Source of the DNA: Methylotenera_A sp031379885
Lineage (GTDB): Bacteria > Pseudomonadota > Gammaproteobacteria > Burkholderiales > Methylophilaceae
DNA length: 9,816 bases
Assembly: GCA_031379885.1 (NCBI GenBank)
Contig: JANNFN010000075.1
Location: 1-9,816, forward strand
Direction: 5' to 3'
The notes under the pieces are model-generated. The model saw only the letters and a program-made list of their open reading frames with translations, had not been told where the DNA came from and did no database searches. The position numbers and the translations under genes were made by a program. Shown here piece by piece: positions 1 to 6,731 of this stretch (positions within the stretch are counted from its first letter, which is position 1; each line of letters starts with the position of its first letter).

Positions 1-663
1 ATGGAAGTGCTTGGCGAAGATGTTCCATTTTTAGAAGCTTTCCGTGCTGCGAACGACGTGCTACATAATGCTGTCTCAGGTATTGCAGAAATCATTAATT
101 GCCCAGGCTTGGTAAATGTGGACTTTGCCGATGTACGCACTGTAATGAGTGAGATGGGCATGGCAATGATGGGTTCTGCTGAAGCGAGTGGTCCAGAGCG
201 TGCACGCATTGCGGCAGAGCAAGCAGTTGCAAGCCCATTGTTAGAAGACGTCAACCTAGCTAACGCACGTGGCGTTTTAATCAATATTACCGCCAGCGCT
301 AGTTTTAAAATGAAAGAGTATTACGATGTAATGAACACCATTAAAGAGTTCACTGCAGAAGATGCGACTGTGATTGTGGGTAATGTGATGGACGAAACGA
401 TGGGTGACCGTTTGCGTGTGACAATGGTCGCGACTGGCTTGAATGGCGCGATTGCACGCCGTCAACAAAAACCAGAGTTACGTGTAATGACAACGCTGAT
501 GACTGGTACTAATAGTCAACCCGTTTTTGTTGGCGGTGAAGTTGAGGATGAAGCGCCTGCAGTTTTCAGCCAAAACAACCGTCGTGCGCAGGTGGAAGCG
601 ATGAAAATGTCAGGTGTTGAAGAATATGACATTCCAGCATTTTTGCGCAAACAGGCCGATTAA
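1..663 (+). CDS. ftsZ: Cell division protein FtsZ, C-terminal part (5' end outside window)
   Basis: Tubulin-like GTPase that polymerises into the cytokinetic Z ring at midcell. The visible 220 residues begin inside the protein: the ATG at position 1 is an internal methionine, and the GTP-binding GGGTGTG region lies upstream. The T7 synergy loop is present as NVDFAD (visible residues 39-44), which supplies the acidic residues that complete the GTPase site of the next subunit. It is followed by RTVMSEMGMAMMG and SPLLED, both typical of FtsZ. The globular core seems to end near visible residue 149. A linker of about 60 residues follows, then the conserved C-terminal peptide DIPAFLRKQAD (210-220), which in E. 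coli docks FtsA, ZipA and SlmA. Aligning the T7 loop with E. coli suggests about 168 residues are missing, for a full length near 388. The gene ends the division cluster and precedes lpxC. Confidence 0.98.
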   Translation: MEVLGEDVPFLEAFRAANDVLHNAVSGIAEIINCPGLVNVDFADVRTVMSEMGMAMMGSAEASGPERARIAAEQAVASPLLEDVNLANARGVLINITASASFKMKEYYDVMNTIKEFTAEDATVIVGNVMDETMGDRLRVTMVATGLNGAIARRQQKPELRVMTTLMTGTNSQPVFVGGEVEDEAPAVFSQNNRRAQVEAMKMSGVEEYDIPAFLRKQAD

Positions 664-681
664 TAAGCTTGAGGCAATTGG

Positions 682-711
682 TTGTCAGAAGTTAAAGGCG
701 TAAAATAGACT
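682..711 (+). promoter_or_regulatory. Possible sigma70-type promoter for the lpxC transcript
   Basis: TTGTCA (682-687) matches the -35 consensus at five of six positions. TAGACT (706-711) matches the -10 consensus at four of six, with an 18-nt spacer. It lies in the 96-nt ftsZ-lpxC gap and would start transcription near 718, on the small hairpin at 709-726. The -10 is weak and lpxC could equally be read through from ftsZ, so this is a tentative call by eye. Confidence 0.3.
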
Positions 712-726
712 CATATAAAAATGAGT
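709..726 (+). repeat. Small inverted repeat in the lpxC leader
   Basis: ACTCAT (709-714) and ATGAGT (721-726) are perfect 6-bp arms around a 6-nt AT loop. There is no following T run, so it is not a convincing intrinsic terminator. Its position at the putative transcription start suggests a leader hairpin or an operator, but arms this short could also arise by chance. Confidence 0.3.
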
Positions 727-733
727 GAATGAG

Positions 734-738
734 AAGGA
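734..738 (+). promoter_or_regulatory. AAGGA Shine-Dalgarno misplaced relative to lpxC
   Basis: AAGGA lies 21 nt before the lpxC ATG at 760, too far for ordinary initiation there. It is ideally spaced (5 nt) from GTG at 744. The lpxC start cannot move upstream to suit it, because TAG at 748-750 is in frame and no start codon lies between that stop and 760. The element may therefore serve a leader mini-ORF or act by reinitiation. Confidence 0.45.
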
Positions 739-743
739 ATTAA

Positions 744-758
744 GTGCTAGGTTTATGA
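744..758 (+). other. Candidate leader mini-ORF (4 codons) ahead of lpxC
   Basis: GTG CTA GGT TTA TGA begins 5 nt after an AAGGA ribosome-binding sequence. Its stop ends one nucleotide before the lpxC ATG at 760, a layout that would favour termination-reinitiation. Another very short frame, ATG AAA TGT TAA (755-766), overlaps the lpxC start. Expression is unproven; the spacing is the only support. Confidence 0.25.
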
Positions 759-759
759 A

Positions 760-1698
760 ATGTTAAAACAAAGAACCTTAAAGAAGCAGGTGAGTGCTAC
801 TGGCGTTGGTTTACATAATGGTGAAAAAGTTACTTTGACTTTGAAACCAGCCGCAATCGACTCTGGCATTGTATTTAAGCGCGCCGATTTGCCCGGAGTG
901 CCAAGCATACAAGCAACCCCTGAAGCAGTGCGAGATACGCGCATGTGTTCTGCCCTAGAACACAATGGTGCGCGTGTTGCCACTGTTGAGCACTTAATGT
1001 CCGCGTTGGCTGGTTTGGGCGTAGACAATATTATTGTTGAAGTGACAGCGTCTGAAATTCCGATTATGGATGGCAGTTCTGGCCCGTTCATTTTTTTACT
1101 GCAGCAAGCGGGCATTGTGGAACAAAACGTGCCTAAAAAGTTTATTAAAATCAAAAAACCAGTTGAAGTTAAAGAAGGTGATAAATGGGTGAAATTCGAG
1201 CCTTACCACGGCTTTAAAATGGATTTCACTATTGATTTCGCGCATCCTGTATTTGAACATTCTGGTCAAAATGTGAAGATTGATTTCGCAGATAATTCTT
1301 ATATTAAAGAAATTAGCCGTGCGCGTACATTTGGCTTTATGCACGAGGTGGAATATCTGCGCGCTAATGGATTAGCACGTGGCGGCAGTTTAGATAATGC
1401 GATTGTATTGGACGAATATCGCATTTTAAATACTGATGGCTTGCGTTATGAAGATGAGTTTGCCAAACATAAGGTGTTGGATGCTATTGGTGATTTGTAT
1501 ATGTTAGGCCATCCTTTGCTTGGCGCTTTTACTGCGTTTAAATCTGGTCATGCGCTTAATAATGCCCTATTACGTGCACTTTTGGCGGATGCCACGGCAT
1601 GGGAATACGCCACATTTGAGCGTATTGAAGAAGCGCCAGCGGGATTTCAAGAACAAACGGCTTTTTTTACGCCTAACCTTATGCCACATTTTAGTTAG
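760..1698 (+). CDS. lpxC: UDP-3-O-acyl-N-acetylglucosamine deacetylase LpxC
   Basis: Zinc-dependent cytosolic deacetylase that carries out the committed step of lipid A synthesis, removing acetate from UDP-3-O-acyl-GlcNAc. The 312-residue product matches the family from end to end. The N-terminal MLKQRTLKKQ..ATGVGLHNGEKV block resembles E. coli LpxC. The zinc ligands appear as H78 (in TVEHLMSALAGLG), H237 and D241 (in EFAKHKVLDAIGD). E77 and H264 (in FKSGHALNN) fit the catalytic acid/base residues. PIMDGSSGPF is also typical. The start at 760 is fixed by an in-frame TAG at 748. The protein is about 7 residues longer than E. coli LpxC, and its end (NLMPHFS) lacks the nonpolar AVLA tail used for FtsH proteolysis there. 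It likely leads a transcript running through cca. Confidence 0.98.
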   Translation: MLKQRTLKKQVSATGVGLHNGEKVTLTLKPAAIDSGIVFKRADLPGVPSIQATPEAVRDTRMCSALEHNGARVATVEHLMSALAGLGVDNIIVEVTASEIPIMDGSSGPFIFLLQQAGIVEQNVPKKFIKIKKPVEVKEGDKWVKFEPYHGFKMDFTIDFAHPVFEHSGQNVKIDFADNSYIKEISRARTFGFMHEVEYLRANGLARGGSLDNAIVLDEYRILNTDGLRYEDEFAKHKVLDAIGDLYMLGHPLLGAFTAFKSGHALNNALLRALLADATAWEYATFERIEEAPAGFQEQTAFFTPNLMPHFS

Positions 1699-1713
1699 CA
1701 TTGTCGAGATTAA

Positions 1714-1896
1714 ATGCCAATTATTCGCTTAACGATTATATTGGTGATTATTGCAACTTTCGTGCTGTTGGCGGGATATATTGTTACGCGCAATAATAAA
1801 TATTTAACTTATTTAAAACAAATGCTTAAGTATGCCGGTTGGTGTTTTATAGCACTATTTGTGCTGTATTTAATATCGCGGGTCATTCGTTTTTAG
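1714..1896 (+). CDS. Uncharacterised 60-residue two-helix inner-membrane protein
   Basis: I do not recognise a named family. The protein has two predicted transmembrane helices, about residues 6-24 (LTIILVIIATFVLLAGYIV) and 41-58. A basic loop joins them, TRNNKYLTYLKQMLKY (25-40), with R26, K29, K35 and K39. By the positive-inside rule the loop should face the cytosol, placing both termini in the periplasm. The gene starts 15 nt after the lpxC stop and ends 10 nt before slt. GAG at 1706-1708 is a weak ribosome-binding site 5 nt before the ATG. Tight packing between two envelope genes and a clean hydrophobicity pattern argue for a real gene. The small out-of-frame reading of the lpxC 3' end that overlaps its start is a shadow. 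Function is unknown. Confidence 0.8.
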   Translation: MPIIRLTIILVIIATFVLLAGYIVTRNNKYLTYLKQMLKYAGWCFIALFVLYLISRVIRF

Positions 1897-1906
1897 TCTC
1901 ACTCAA

Positions 1907-3937
1907 ATGTCACTATCTAAACATTTCTCTGTTAAGCGTTTTTTGATCAATTTATTTTTGCTAAACGCATGCCTGGGAGCCAATATCCACGCGGCTTATG
2001 GCGATGATGAATTTTTACAGGCGCGTGTAGCGTATGAAAAGAAAAATGCAATTGCCTTGTCTGAGCATGTTTTGCAACTACAGAGTCAAGATTATATTTT
2101 AGCGCCTTATGCCGATTATTGGCTGATGTTACTTAACCTGCGAGATGCAGATAATCAATCCGTGACTGATTTTTTAAATACTTACAGCGATTATCCATTT
2201 GTAGATCGCTTAAGAGGTGAGTACTTAAAAAAATTAGCAAAAAATCTAGATTGGTTAAGTTTTTCTAGTGAAGTTGTTAATTATCAGTTGGAAGATCCAG
2301 CAGTGGCCTGCTATGCAGCAGAGGCTAGTTCAGTTGTAGGCGATGTTTCGACGCTGGAAGCCGCAAAACCATTATGGATGCAAGCTAAAGAACAACCTGG
2401 AAATTGTGCTGATTTGTATGATCGTATGCAAGTTGCAGGGGTGCTTACTGAGAATGATATTTGGGCGCGCTTCCGTTTGGCATTGGCTGATAGCCGCACA
2501 GGGCTTGCCAAAGCTATTGCCAAACGATCCAAAACATTTGATGTGAATCAATACAAGTTAATTGATAAAGCCTATGCATCGCCCAGTGTAATTTTGGCTA
2601 AAAAAACTATTTCATTTAAAACCAGATTCGGACGTGAGTTGAATTTATTTGCACTAAACCGCATCGCAAAAACCAATTCGCAGCAGGCATTAAGCGCGTT
2701 CAAAAAAGTAGAGGATTTATTTCAACCCGAAGATAGAGCCTATTTCTATGGCAGGTTGGCGCTTCAAGCGGCGCAGCGCCATGAGCCACAGGCATTACAA
2801 TGGTTTAATTTGGCCGATAAAACTGAGCTCAATACAGATCAATTGGCTTGGTTTGTAAGGAGTGCCTTGTTTGAAAAAAATTGGTCAGAGGTATTATCAG
2901 CCGTTGCCAAAATGCAGCCAGATCAAATGGAAGAAGGTGCCTGGCGATATTGGAAAGCGCGTGCGTTAAAGGCTAAAAATAAAACGTTAGAAGCAAATAC
3001 CTTGTTCGCCAAGCTTTCTACCGAACGTCATTTTTATGGTTGGCTGGCGCAAGATGAGCTGGAAGGCTTTATGTCTGCACCCCTCGACACATACAAAGTG
3101 ACAGATTTAGAGGTGGAGGAAATCGCCAATACACCGGCTTTTCAGCGCGCTGAAGTGCTACAAAGATTAGATTTTAGATGGGAAGCTAAGTCGGAATGGG
3201 TGCAAGCAACCAAAGATTTTGACGATAAACAACTGCTGGCTGCTGCCGAGTTTGCATCACGCAAAAAATGGCATGATTTAGCTATTATCACAGCTGATAA
3301 AACCACTGAATTGCATGACTTTGCACTGCGATACCCCACACCATACCGTGAATTAATGAAGCCAGCAGCTGGTGAGCAGGGAATCGACGAGGCGTGGGTA
3401 TACGCTATAACGCGACAGGAGAGTCGGTTTATGCATTATGCCAAATCGGGCGTCGGGGCTTCTGGGCTTATGCAGCTTATGCCAGCAACCGCCAAGTGGG
3501 CCGCATCGCGTGCGGGCATTAGTAACTACCATAATGGTATGATTCACGAGATAGATACTAATATTGCGCTGGGCACCTATTATATGGGTCATACATTAGA
3601 ATTAATGAACGGACAGGAAGTCATGGCCACTGCGGCGTATAATGCAGGGCCAAGCCGCGCTAAAAAGTGGGTTGCAGCAATCCCGCTAGAAGGCGCTATT
3701 TATGCAGAGACGATACCGTTTAGCGAAACACGTAGTTACGTGCAAAAAGTGATGGCAAATGCGCATTTGTATGCTCCGCGTTTGGGGTTAAAAACTATGT
3801 CGCTTAAGCAACGTCTAGGTATCATACCCAGTAGTTTTGGCTTGGTAAGTAGTATTGATGATAATTCTTTACCCGAACAAACACTTGAGCCAACGAAACC
3901 AATAGAACAAACTAAGCCTACAGAATCAATAAATTAA
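1907..3937 (+). CDS. slt: Soluble lytic murein transglycosylase, Slt70 type (GH23)
   Basis: Periplasmic muramidase that cleaves the MurNAc-GlcNAc bond of peptidoglycan, leaving 1,6-anhydro-MurNAc ends. It begins with a signal peptide: basic K5, K10 and R11, a hydrophobic stretch over 12-25, and likely cleavage after A29 or A30. An alpha-helical superhelix of TPR-like character fills most of residues 30-460, with the linker-domain HFYGW motif at 375-379. The C-terminal goose-lysozyme fold has RQESRF with catalytic E505, GLMQLMPATA (520-529), DTNIALGTYYM (550-560) and AAYNAGPSR (576-584). Length 676 is slightly above E. coli Slt70; the excess is a Pro/Thr/Lys/Glu-rich tail. LNAC at 19-22 resembles a lipobox but has Asn at -2, so a soluble enzyme is favoured. 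No Shine-Dalgarno precedes the ATG, 10 nt after the upstream gene. Confidence 0.95.
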   Translation: MSLSKHFSVKRFLINLFLLNACLGANIHAAYGDDEFLQARVAYEKKNAIALSEHVLQLQSQDYILAPYADYWLMLLNLRDADNQSVTDFLNTYSDYPFVDRLRGEYLKKLAKNLDWLSFSSEVVNYQLEDPAVACYAAEASSVVGDVSTLEAAKPLWMQAKEQPGNCADLYDRMQVAGVLTENDIWARFRLALADSRTGLAKAIAKRSKTFDVNQYKLIDKAYASPSVILAKKTISFKTRFGRELNLFALNRIAKTNSQQALSAFKKVEDLFQPEDRAYFYGRLALQAAQRHEPQALQWFNLADKTELNTDQLAWFVRSALFEKNWSEVLSAVAKMQPDQMEEGAWRYWKARALKAKNKTLEANTLFAKLSTERHFYGWLAQDELEGFMSAPLDTYKVTDLEVEEIANTPAFQRAEVLQRLDFRWEAKSEWVQATKDFDDKQLLAAAEFASRKKWHDLAIITADKTTELHDFALRYPTPYRELMKPAAGEQGIDEAWVYAITRQESRFMHYAKSGVGASGLMQLMPATAKWAASRAGISNYHNGMIHEIDTNIALGTYYMGHTLELMNGQEVMATAAYNAGPSRAKKWVAAIPLEGAIYAETIPFSETRSYVQKVMANAHLYAPRLGLKTMSLKQRLGIIPSSFGLVSSIDDNSLPEQTLEPTKPIEQTKPTESIN

Positions 3938-3941
3938 AAAA

Positions 3942-4907
3942 ATGAAAATTAAAAATATTACAGTATTAGGTGGTGCGGGCTTCGTTGGCACTTACCTTGT
4001 TGCAAAATTGGACGAAGCTGGCTACAAGATTAAAGTGCTATCACGCCGTAGAGAGCATGCTAAGCACCTAATTTTATTGCCTAATGTACAAGTGCAAGAG
4101 TGCGATGTAATGGATAATCAGGCGCTTAAGCAAGCGCTGAAAAGTAGCGATGCTGTGATTAATTTAATCGGCATTTTGCATGAAGATAGTCATCACAGCT
4201 TTGAATCAGTACACCATCAGTTGCCACGTCGCATTGCGCAACTATGCGAAGAACTTGATATTGGTAGATTACTGCATATGAGTGCTCTGCAGGCCAATAA
4301 AAATGCGCCTAGTCAATATTTTAAGAGCAAAGCAACGGGTGAGGCAGCTATTAATGAATTCAGCAAAAAGCTCGACATCACTATTTTCAAGCCTTCAGTC
4401 ATTTTTGGCCGTGGGGACAGTTTTTTAAATTTGTTTGCCAGTTTAGTCAAATTTTTGCCTGTCATTGCATTGGCTAAGCCCAATGCTAAGTTTCAGCCAA
4501 TTTGGGTAGAAGATGTTGCCGCTTGCTTTGTAAATGCGCTAGAGAGCACCGCAACCTACGGCAAAACTTATGAACTAGGAGGCCCGAATATTTACTCTTT
4601 GCGAGACCTACTGCAGAAAGTAATGGCTATTTTGGGTAAGCATCAGCCAATTATAGGGCTCAATGATACATTATCTATGGCACAAGCTTTCGCAATGGAG
4701 TTATTACCTATTAAGCTTATGTCTAGAGATAACGTGCGCTCTATGGCGCTAGATAGTGTGTGTAGCTCAGCAATAGCGCCAGAACTTGGTGTCAACCCAA
4801 CTTCTTTAGATGTTATTGCGCCAGAATATTTGCTTAACTCAAGTCCTCGCGAGGTTTACGACAAGTTTCGCGCTGCGGCAGGTCGTGCAATTAGCGCGAG
4901 AAGATAA
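3942..4907 (+). CDS. Atypical SDR, complex I NDUFA9-subunit-like NAD(P)-binding protein
   Basis: Extended/atypical short-chain dehydrogenase fold of the NDUFA9-like branch. The Rossmann nucleotide-binding motif is GGAGFVG (residues 10-16) after the first strand ITVLG. A second motif, DAVINLIGIL (70-79), ends the fourth strand. The triad-like residues are S114 (HMSAL), Y126 and K130 (QYFKSKATGE), and FKPSVIFGRGD (149-159) is typical of the branch. R35-R37 after the second strand could favour NADP. In mitochondria NDUFA9 binds NADPH as a complex I accessory subunit. Bacterial homologues are mostly uncharacterised and often sit away from nuo genes, as here, so the substrate is unknown. It starts 4 nt after slt with only an A-rich run before the ATG, suggesting coupled translation. 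The family call is firmer than any enzymatic role. Confidence 0.85.
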   Translation: MKIKNITVLGGAGFVGTYLVAKLDEAGYKIKVLSRRREHAKHLILLPNVQVQECDVMDNQALKQALKSSDAVINLIGILHEDSHHSFESVHHQLPRRIAQLCEELDIGRLLHMSALQANKNAPSQYFKSKATGEAAINEFSKKLDITIFKPSVIFGRGDSFLNLFASLVKFLPVIALAKPNAKFQPIWVEDVAACFVNALESTATYGKTYELGGPNIYSLRDLLQKVMAILGKHQPIIGLNDTLSMAQAFAMELLPIKLMSRDNVRSMALDSVCSSAIAPELGVNPTSLDVIAPEYLLNSSPREVYDKFRAAAGRAISARR

Positions 4908-4927
4908 ACATTGAAAGTGTATCGCGC

Positions 4928-6136
4928 ATGAATGTCTATTGTGTTGGTGGTGCGGTACGCGATGAGCTACTTGGTTTTGACGTAAAAGATAAAGATTTTG
5001 TTGTAGTTGGCAGCACTCCAGAAGCGATGCTGGATGCTGGCTACAAGCCAGTTGGAAAAGATTTCCCCGTGTTTCTTCACCCTAAAACCCATGACGAATA
5101 CGCGCTTGCGCGCACCGAGCGTAAAACTGGCGCCGGTTATAAAGGTTTTGTTGTACATGCTTCGCCAGAAGTCACTTTGGAAGAAGATTTAGCCCGACGA
5201 GATCTCACTATTAACGCCATTGCCAAGGATGCTGATGGCAAGTTAATTGACCCTTTCAATGGCATTGCTGACATCCACAGTAAAATCTTACGACATGTGG
5301 GTGAGGCTTTTGCAGAAGATCCAGTACGTATCTTACGAGCCGCACGCTTTGCAGCAAGGTTTACAGAGTTTAGCGTCGCACCAGAAACGCTGGCTTTAAT
5401 GCGTCAAATGGTCAATATTGGAGAAGTCGATGCGTTGGTGGCAGAGCGCGTATGGCAAGAACTAGCGAAAGGCTTAATGGAGCAAAAACCAAGCCGCATG
5501 TTTGATGTGTTACGAGATTGCGGTGCATTGCAAAAAATATTGCCAGAACTTGATAGATTGTGGGGAGTGCCGCAACCGCCGCAACATCATCCAGAAATTG
5601 ATACTGGCATTCATGTGATGATGGTGATTGATTATGCTGCGAAGCAAGGCTTCTCGCTATCTGTGCGCTTTGCAGCGCTGGTGCACGACCTTGGCAAAGG
5701 CACGACGCCAGCAGACATTTTGCCGCGCCATATTGGACATGAGGTGCGTAGCGTGCAATTAGTGAAAGATGTTTGCAAACGCTTAAGGGTGCCAAACGAT
5801 TGTAAAGAGCTTGGCGTAATTGTGGCTAAATTTCATGGCAAATTGCACCAAGCACAGAAAATGAAGCCAAGTACGTTGTTAGAGTTTTTAATCGAGCTAG
5901 ACGCTATACGCCAGCCAGATAGATTTGCAGATTTTTTAAAAGCATGCGAGAGCGACTCGCGTGGCAGAACAGGCTTGGAAAGTTGTGCTACACCCGAAAC
6001 TGAATTGATATTAAAGGCGCTGCAAGCCGCATTAACAGTGGATGCTGGCGCGATAGCAAAACAGCACACAGAACCAGAAAAGATTAAAAAAGCAGTATTT
6101 GAGGCAAGGCTTGAAGCAGTAAAGCAGGTTTTGTAG
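4928..6136 (+). CDS. cca: Bifunctional CCA tRNA nucleotidyltransferase with HD domain
   Basis: Adds or repairs the 3'-CCA end of tRNAs from CTP and ATP without a template. The N-terminal nucleotidyltransferase domain has GGAVRD (7-12), the metal-binding D21 and D23 in VKDKDFVVVG, and the RRDLTINA block (90-97). EDPVRILRAARF (130-141) follows as the nucleotide-recognition and neck region. The C-terminal half carries an HD phosphohydrolase motif, H253-D254 in LVHDLGKG, plus H229, as in E. coli Cca, where this domain gives phosphatase and 2',3'-cyclic phosphodiesterase activity. The 402 residues compare with 412 in E. coli, and the first 75 residues are strikingly similar. It starts 20 nt after the SDR gene without a clear Shine-Dalgarno. 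It is the last gene of the + strand run and converges with the hemerythrin gene across 52 nt. Confidence 0.97.
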   Translation: MNVYCVGGAVRDELLGFDVKDKDFVVVGSTPEAMLDAGYKPVGKDFPVFLHPKTHDEYALARTERKTGAGYKGFVVHASPEVTLEEDLARRDLTINAIAKDADGKLIDPFNGIADIHSKILRHVGEAFAEDPVRILRAARFAARFTEFSVAPETLALMRQMVNIGEVDALVAERVWQELAKGLMEQKPSRMFDVLRDCGALQKILPELDRLWGVPQPPQHHPEIDTGIHVMMVIDYAAKQGFSLSVRFAALVHDLGKGTTPADILPRHIGHEVRSVQLVKDVCKRLRVPNDCKELGVIVAKFHGKLHQAQKMKPSTLLEFLIELDAIRQPDRFADFLKACESDSRGRTGLESCATPETELILKALQAALTVDAGAIAKQHTEPEKIKKAVFEARLEAVKQVL

Positions 6137-6188
6137 TGCTTATAGGCAGTTTCTTGGCTGGTGTATTTTAAGTGAACTATATGCCAAA

Positions 6189-6662
6189 TTAAGTTTTGGT
6201 TGATTGAATAAAAGGGTCATCAAAAGTACGGTCATGATCCTCAAAAAGCGCTGATAGTTTTTGATGAAATTGGTGATAAATTTCCGCAATACTTACTTGA
6301 TTATCCAGTGAAAAACACTCATCTATTAATATATCCAATTTTTGAATAATTTCAGTGTGCGCTTGCTGGTGTAATTGAAAATATTTGTAATCTTCCGTAA
6401 TGTTTGGGCGGTTTAGCATGATGGCTTCTTCATGACTGAAATGTTTAGCTGCAAGCTCAGTGACATAAAACAAGAAGGAAGGTAGCCGACCCCGATAAGT
6501 TGCTATTTGCTCACTTGCAGTTTCTTGTGTGGCGATTGTATCCAAATGAAAACAAGTTTCTTGCAGGTCGTCTAAAAACTTTTTTAGCTGCTCATGCTCA
6601 TCTTCAATCATCATGTAATCAGCAGAAGCCAGTTTTTTTACCGCTTTATCATGAATCAACAT
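6189..6662 (-). CDS. Hemerythrin-domain protein
   Basis: Four-helix-bundle protein with a complete set of candidate non-heme di-iron ligands. These are H23 (IEDEHEQL), H74 and E78 (the HxxxE in KHFSHEEA), H98 and H102 (HQQAH), and H143 and D148 (HDRTFD). These match the canonical H...HxxxE...HxxxH...HxxxxD order. Family members bind O2 or nitric oxide and serve in oxygen storage, sensing or defence. This 157-residue protein has no signal peptide, membrane helix or fused sensor domain, so it is probably a cytosolic binding protein. The H23-H74 spacing is about 20 residues longer than usual. The ATG follows a good AGGGAG ribosome-binding site. It is separated from slmA by 69 nt holding a palindrome, which suggests its own control. 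The exact role is not deducible. Confidence 0.88.
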   Translation of the reverse strand: MLIHDKAVKKLASADYMMIEDEHEQLKKFLDDLQETCFHLDTIATQETASEQIATYRGRLPSFLFYVTELAAKHFSHEEAIMLNRPNITEDYKYFQLHQQAHTEIIQKLDILIDECFSLDNQVSIAEIYHQFHQKLSALFEDHDRTFDDPFIQSTKT

Positions 6663-6668
6663 AGCTTG

Positions 6669-6675
6669 CTCCCTG
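6669..6675 (-). promoter_or_regulatory. Ribosome-binding site of the hemerythrin gene
   Basis: On the minus strand this reads CAGGGAG, with 6 nt to the ATG at 6662-6660. It is one of the best Shine-Dalgarno sequences in the window and fixes the start of the 157-residue product. Confidence 0.6.
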
Positions 6676-6681
6676 TATATT

Positions 6682-6703
6682 TAGCATGCATATTGACATG
6701 CTA
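6682..6703 (-). promoter_or_regulatory. Operator-like palindrome upstream of the hemerythrin gene
   Basis: Perfect 7-bp arms TAGCATG (6682-6688) and CATGCTA (6697-6703) flank an 8-nt spacer. It lies 20-41 nt before the start codon, where a promoter is expected. A minus-strand TAAATA/TATACA-like -10 sits just downstream. Even symmetry and size fit a dimeric regulator, but it matches no operator I can name. An NsrR-type site was considered because ATGCAT is shared, but the centre and second half do not fit. Confidence 0.4.
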
Positions 6704-6731
6704 TCTGTTAGTGAGGCACAGATTTATATCA

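Noticed and set aside
753..1154. Minus-strand open frame of 133 codons opposite lpxC
   Set aside because: It is fully antisense to a well-conserved gene, has no recognisable protein features, and is explained by lpxC codon structure.
1943..1975. Lipobox-like LNAC in the Slt signal peptide
   Set aside because: Asn at the -2 position is atypical for lipoprotein signal peptidase, and a normal signal peptidase I site follows at A29/A30. Slt70-type enzymes are usually soluble.
5412..5795. Minus-strand open frame of 127 codons opposite cca
   Set aside because: It is antisense to conserved catalytic regions of cca, with low-complexity Ser/Ala/Leu composition and no family resemblance.
6184..6199. 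CCAAA/TTTGG hairpin between the convergent cca and hemerythrin genes
   Set aside because: The 5-bp A/T-rich stem overlaps the hemerythrin stop and is followed by no T run on either strand. No terminator can be claimed in 6137-6188.
6693..6698. Perfect TTGACA on the plus strand, a possible -35 box
   Set aside because: No -10 lies at 16-18 nt and no plus-strand gene follows. The hexamer is part of the palindrome region.
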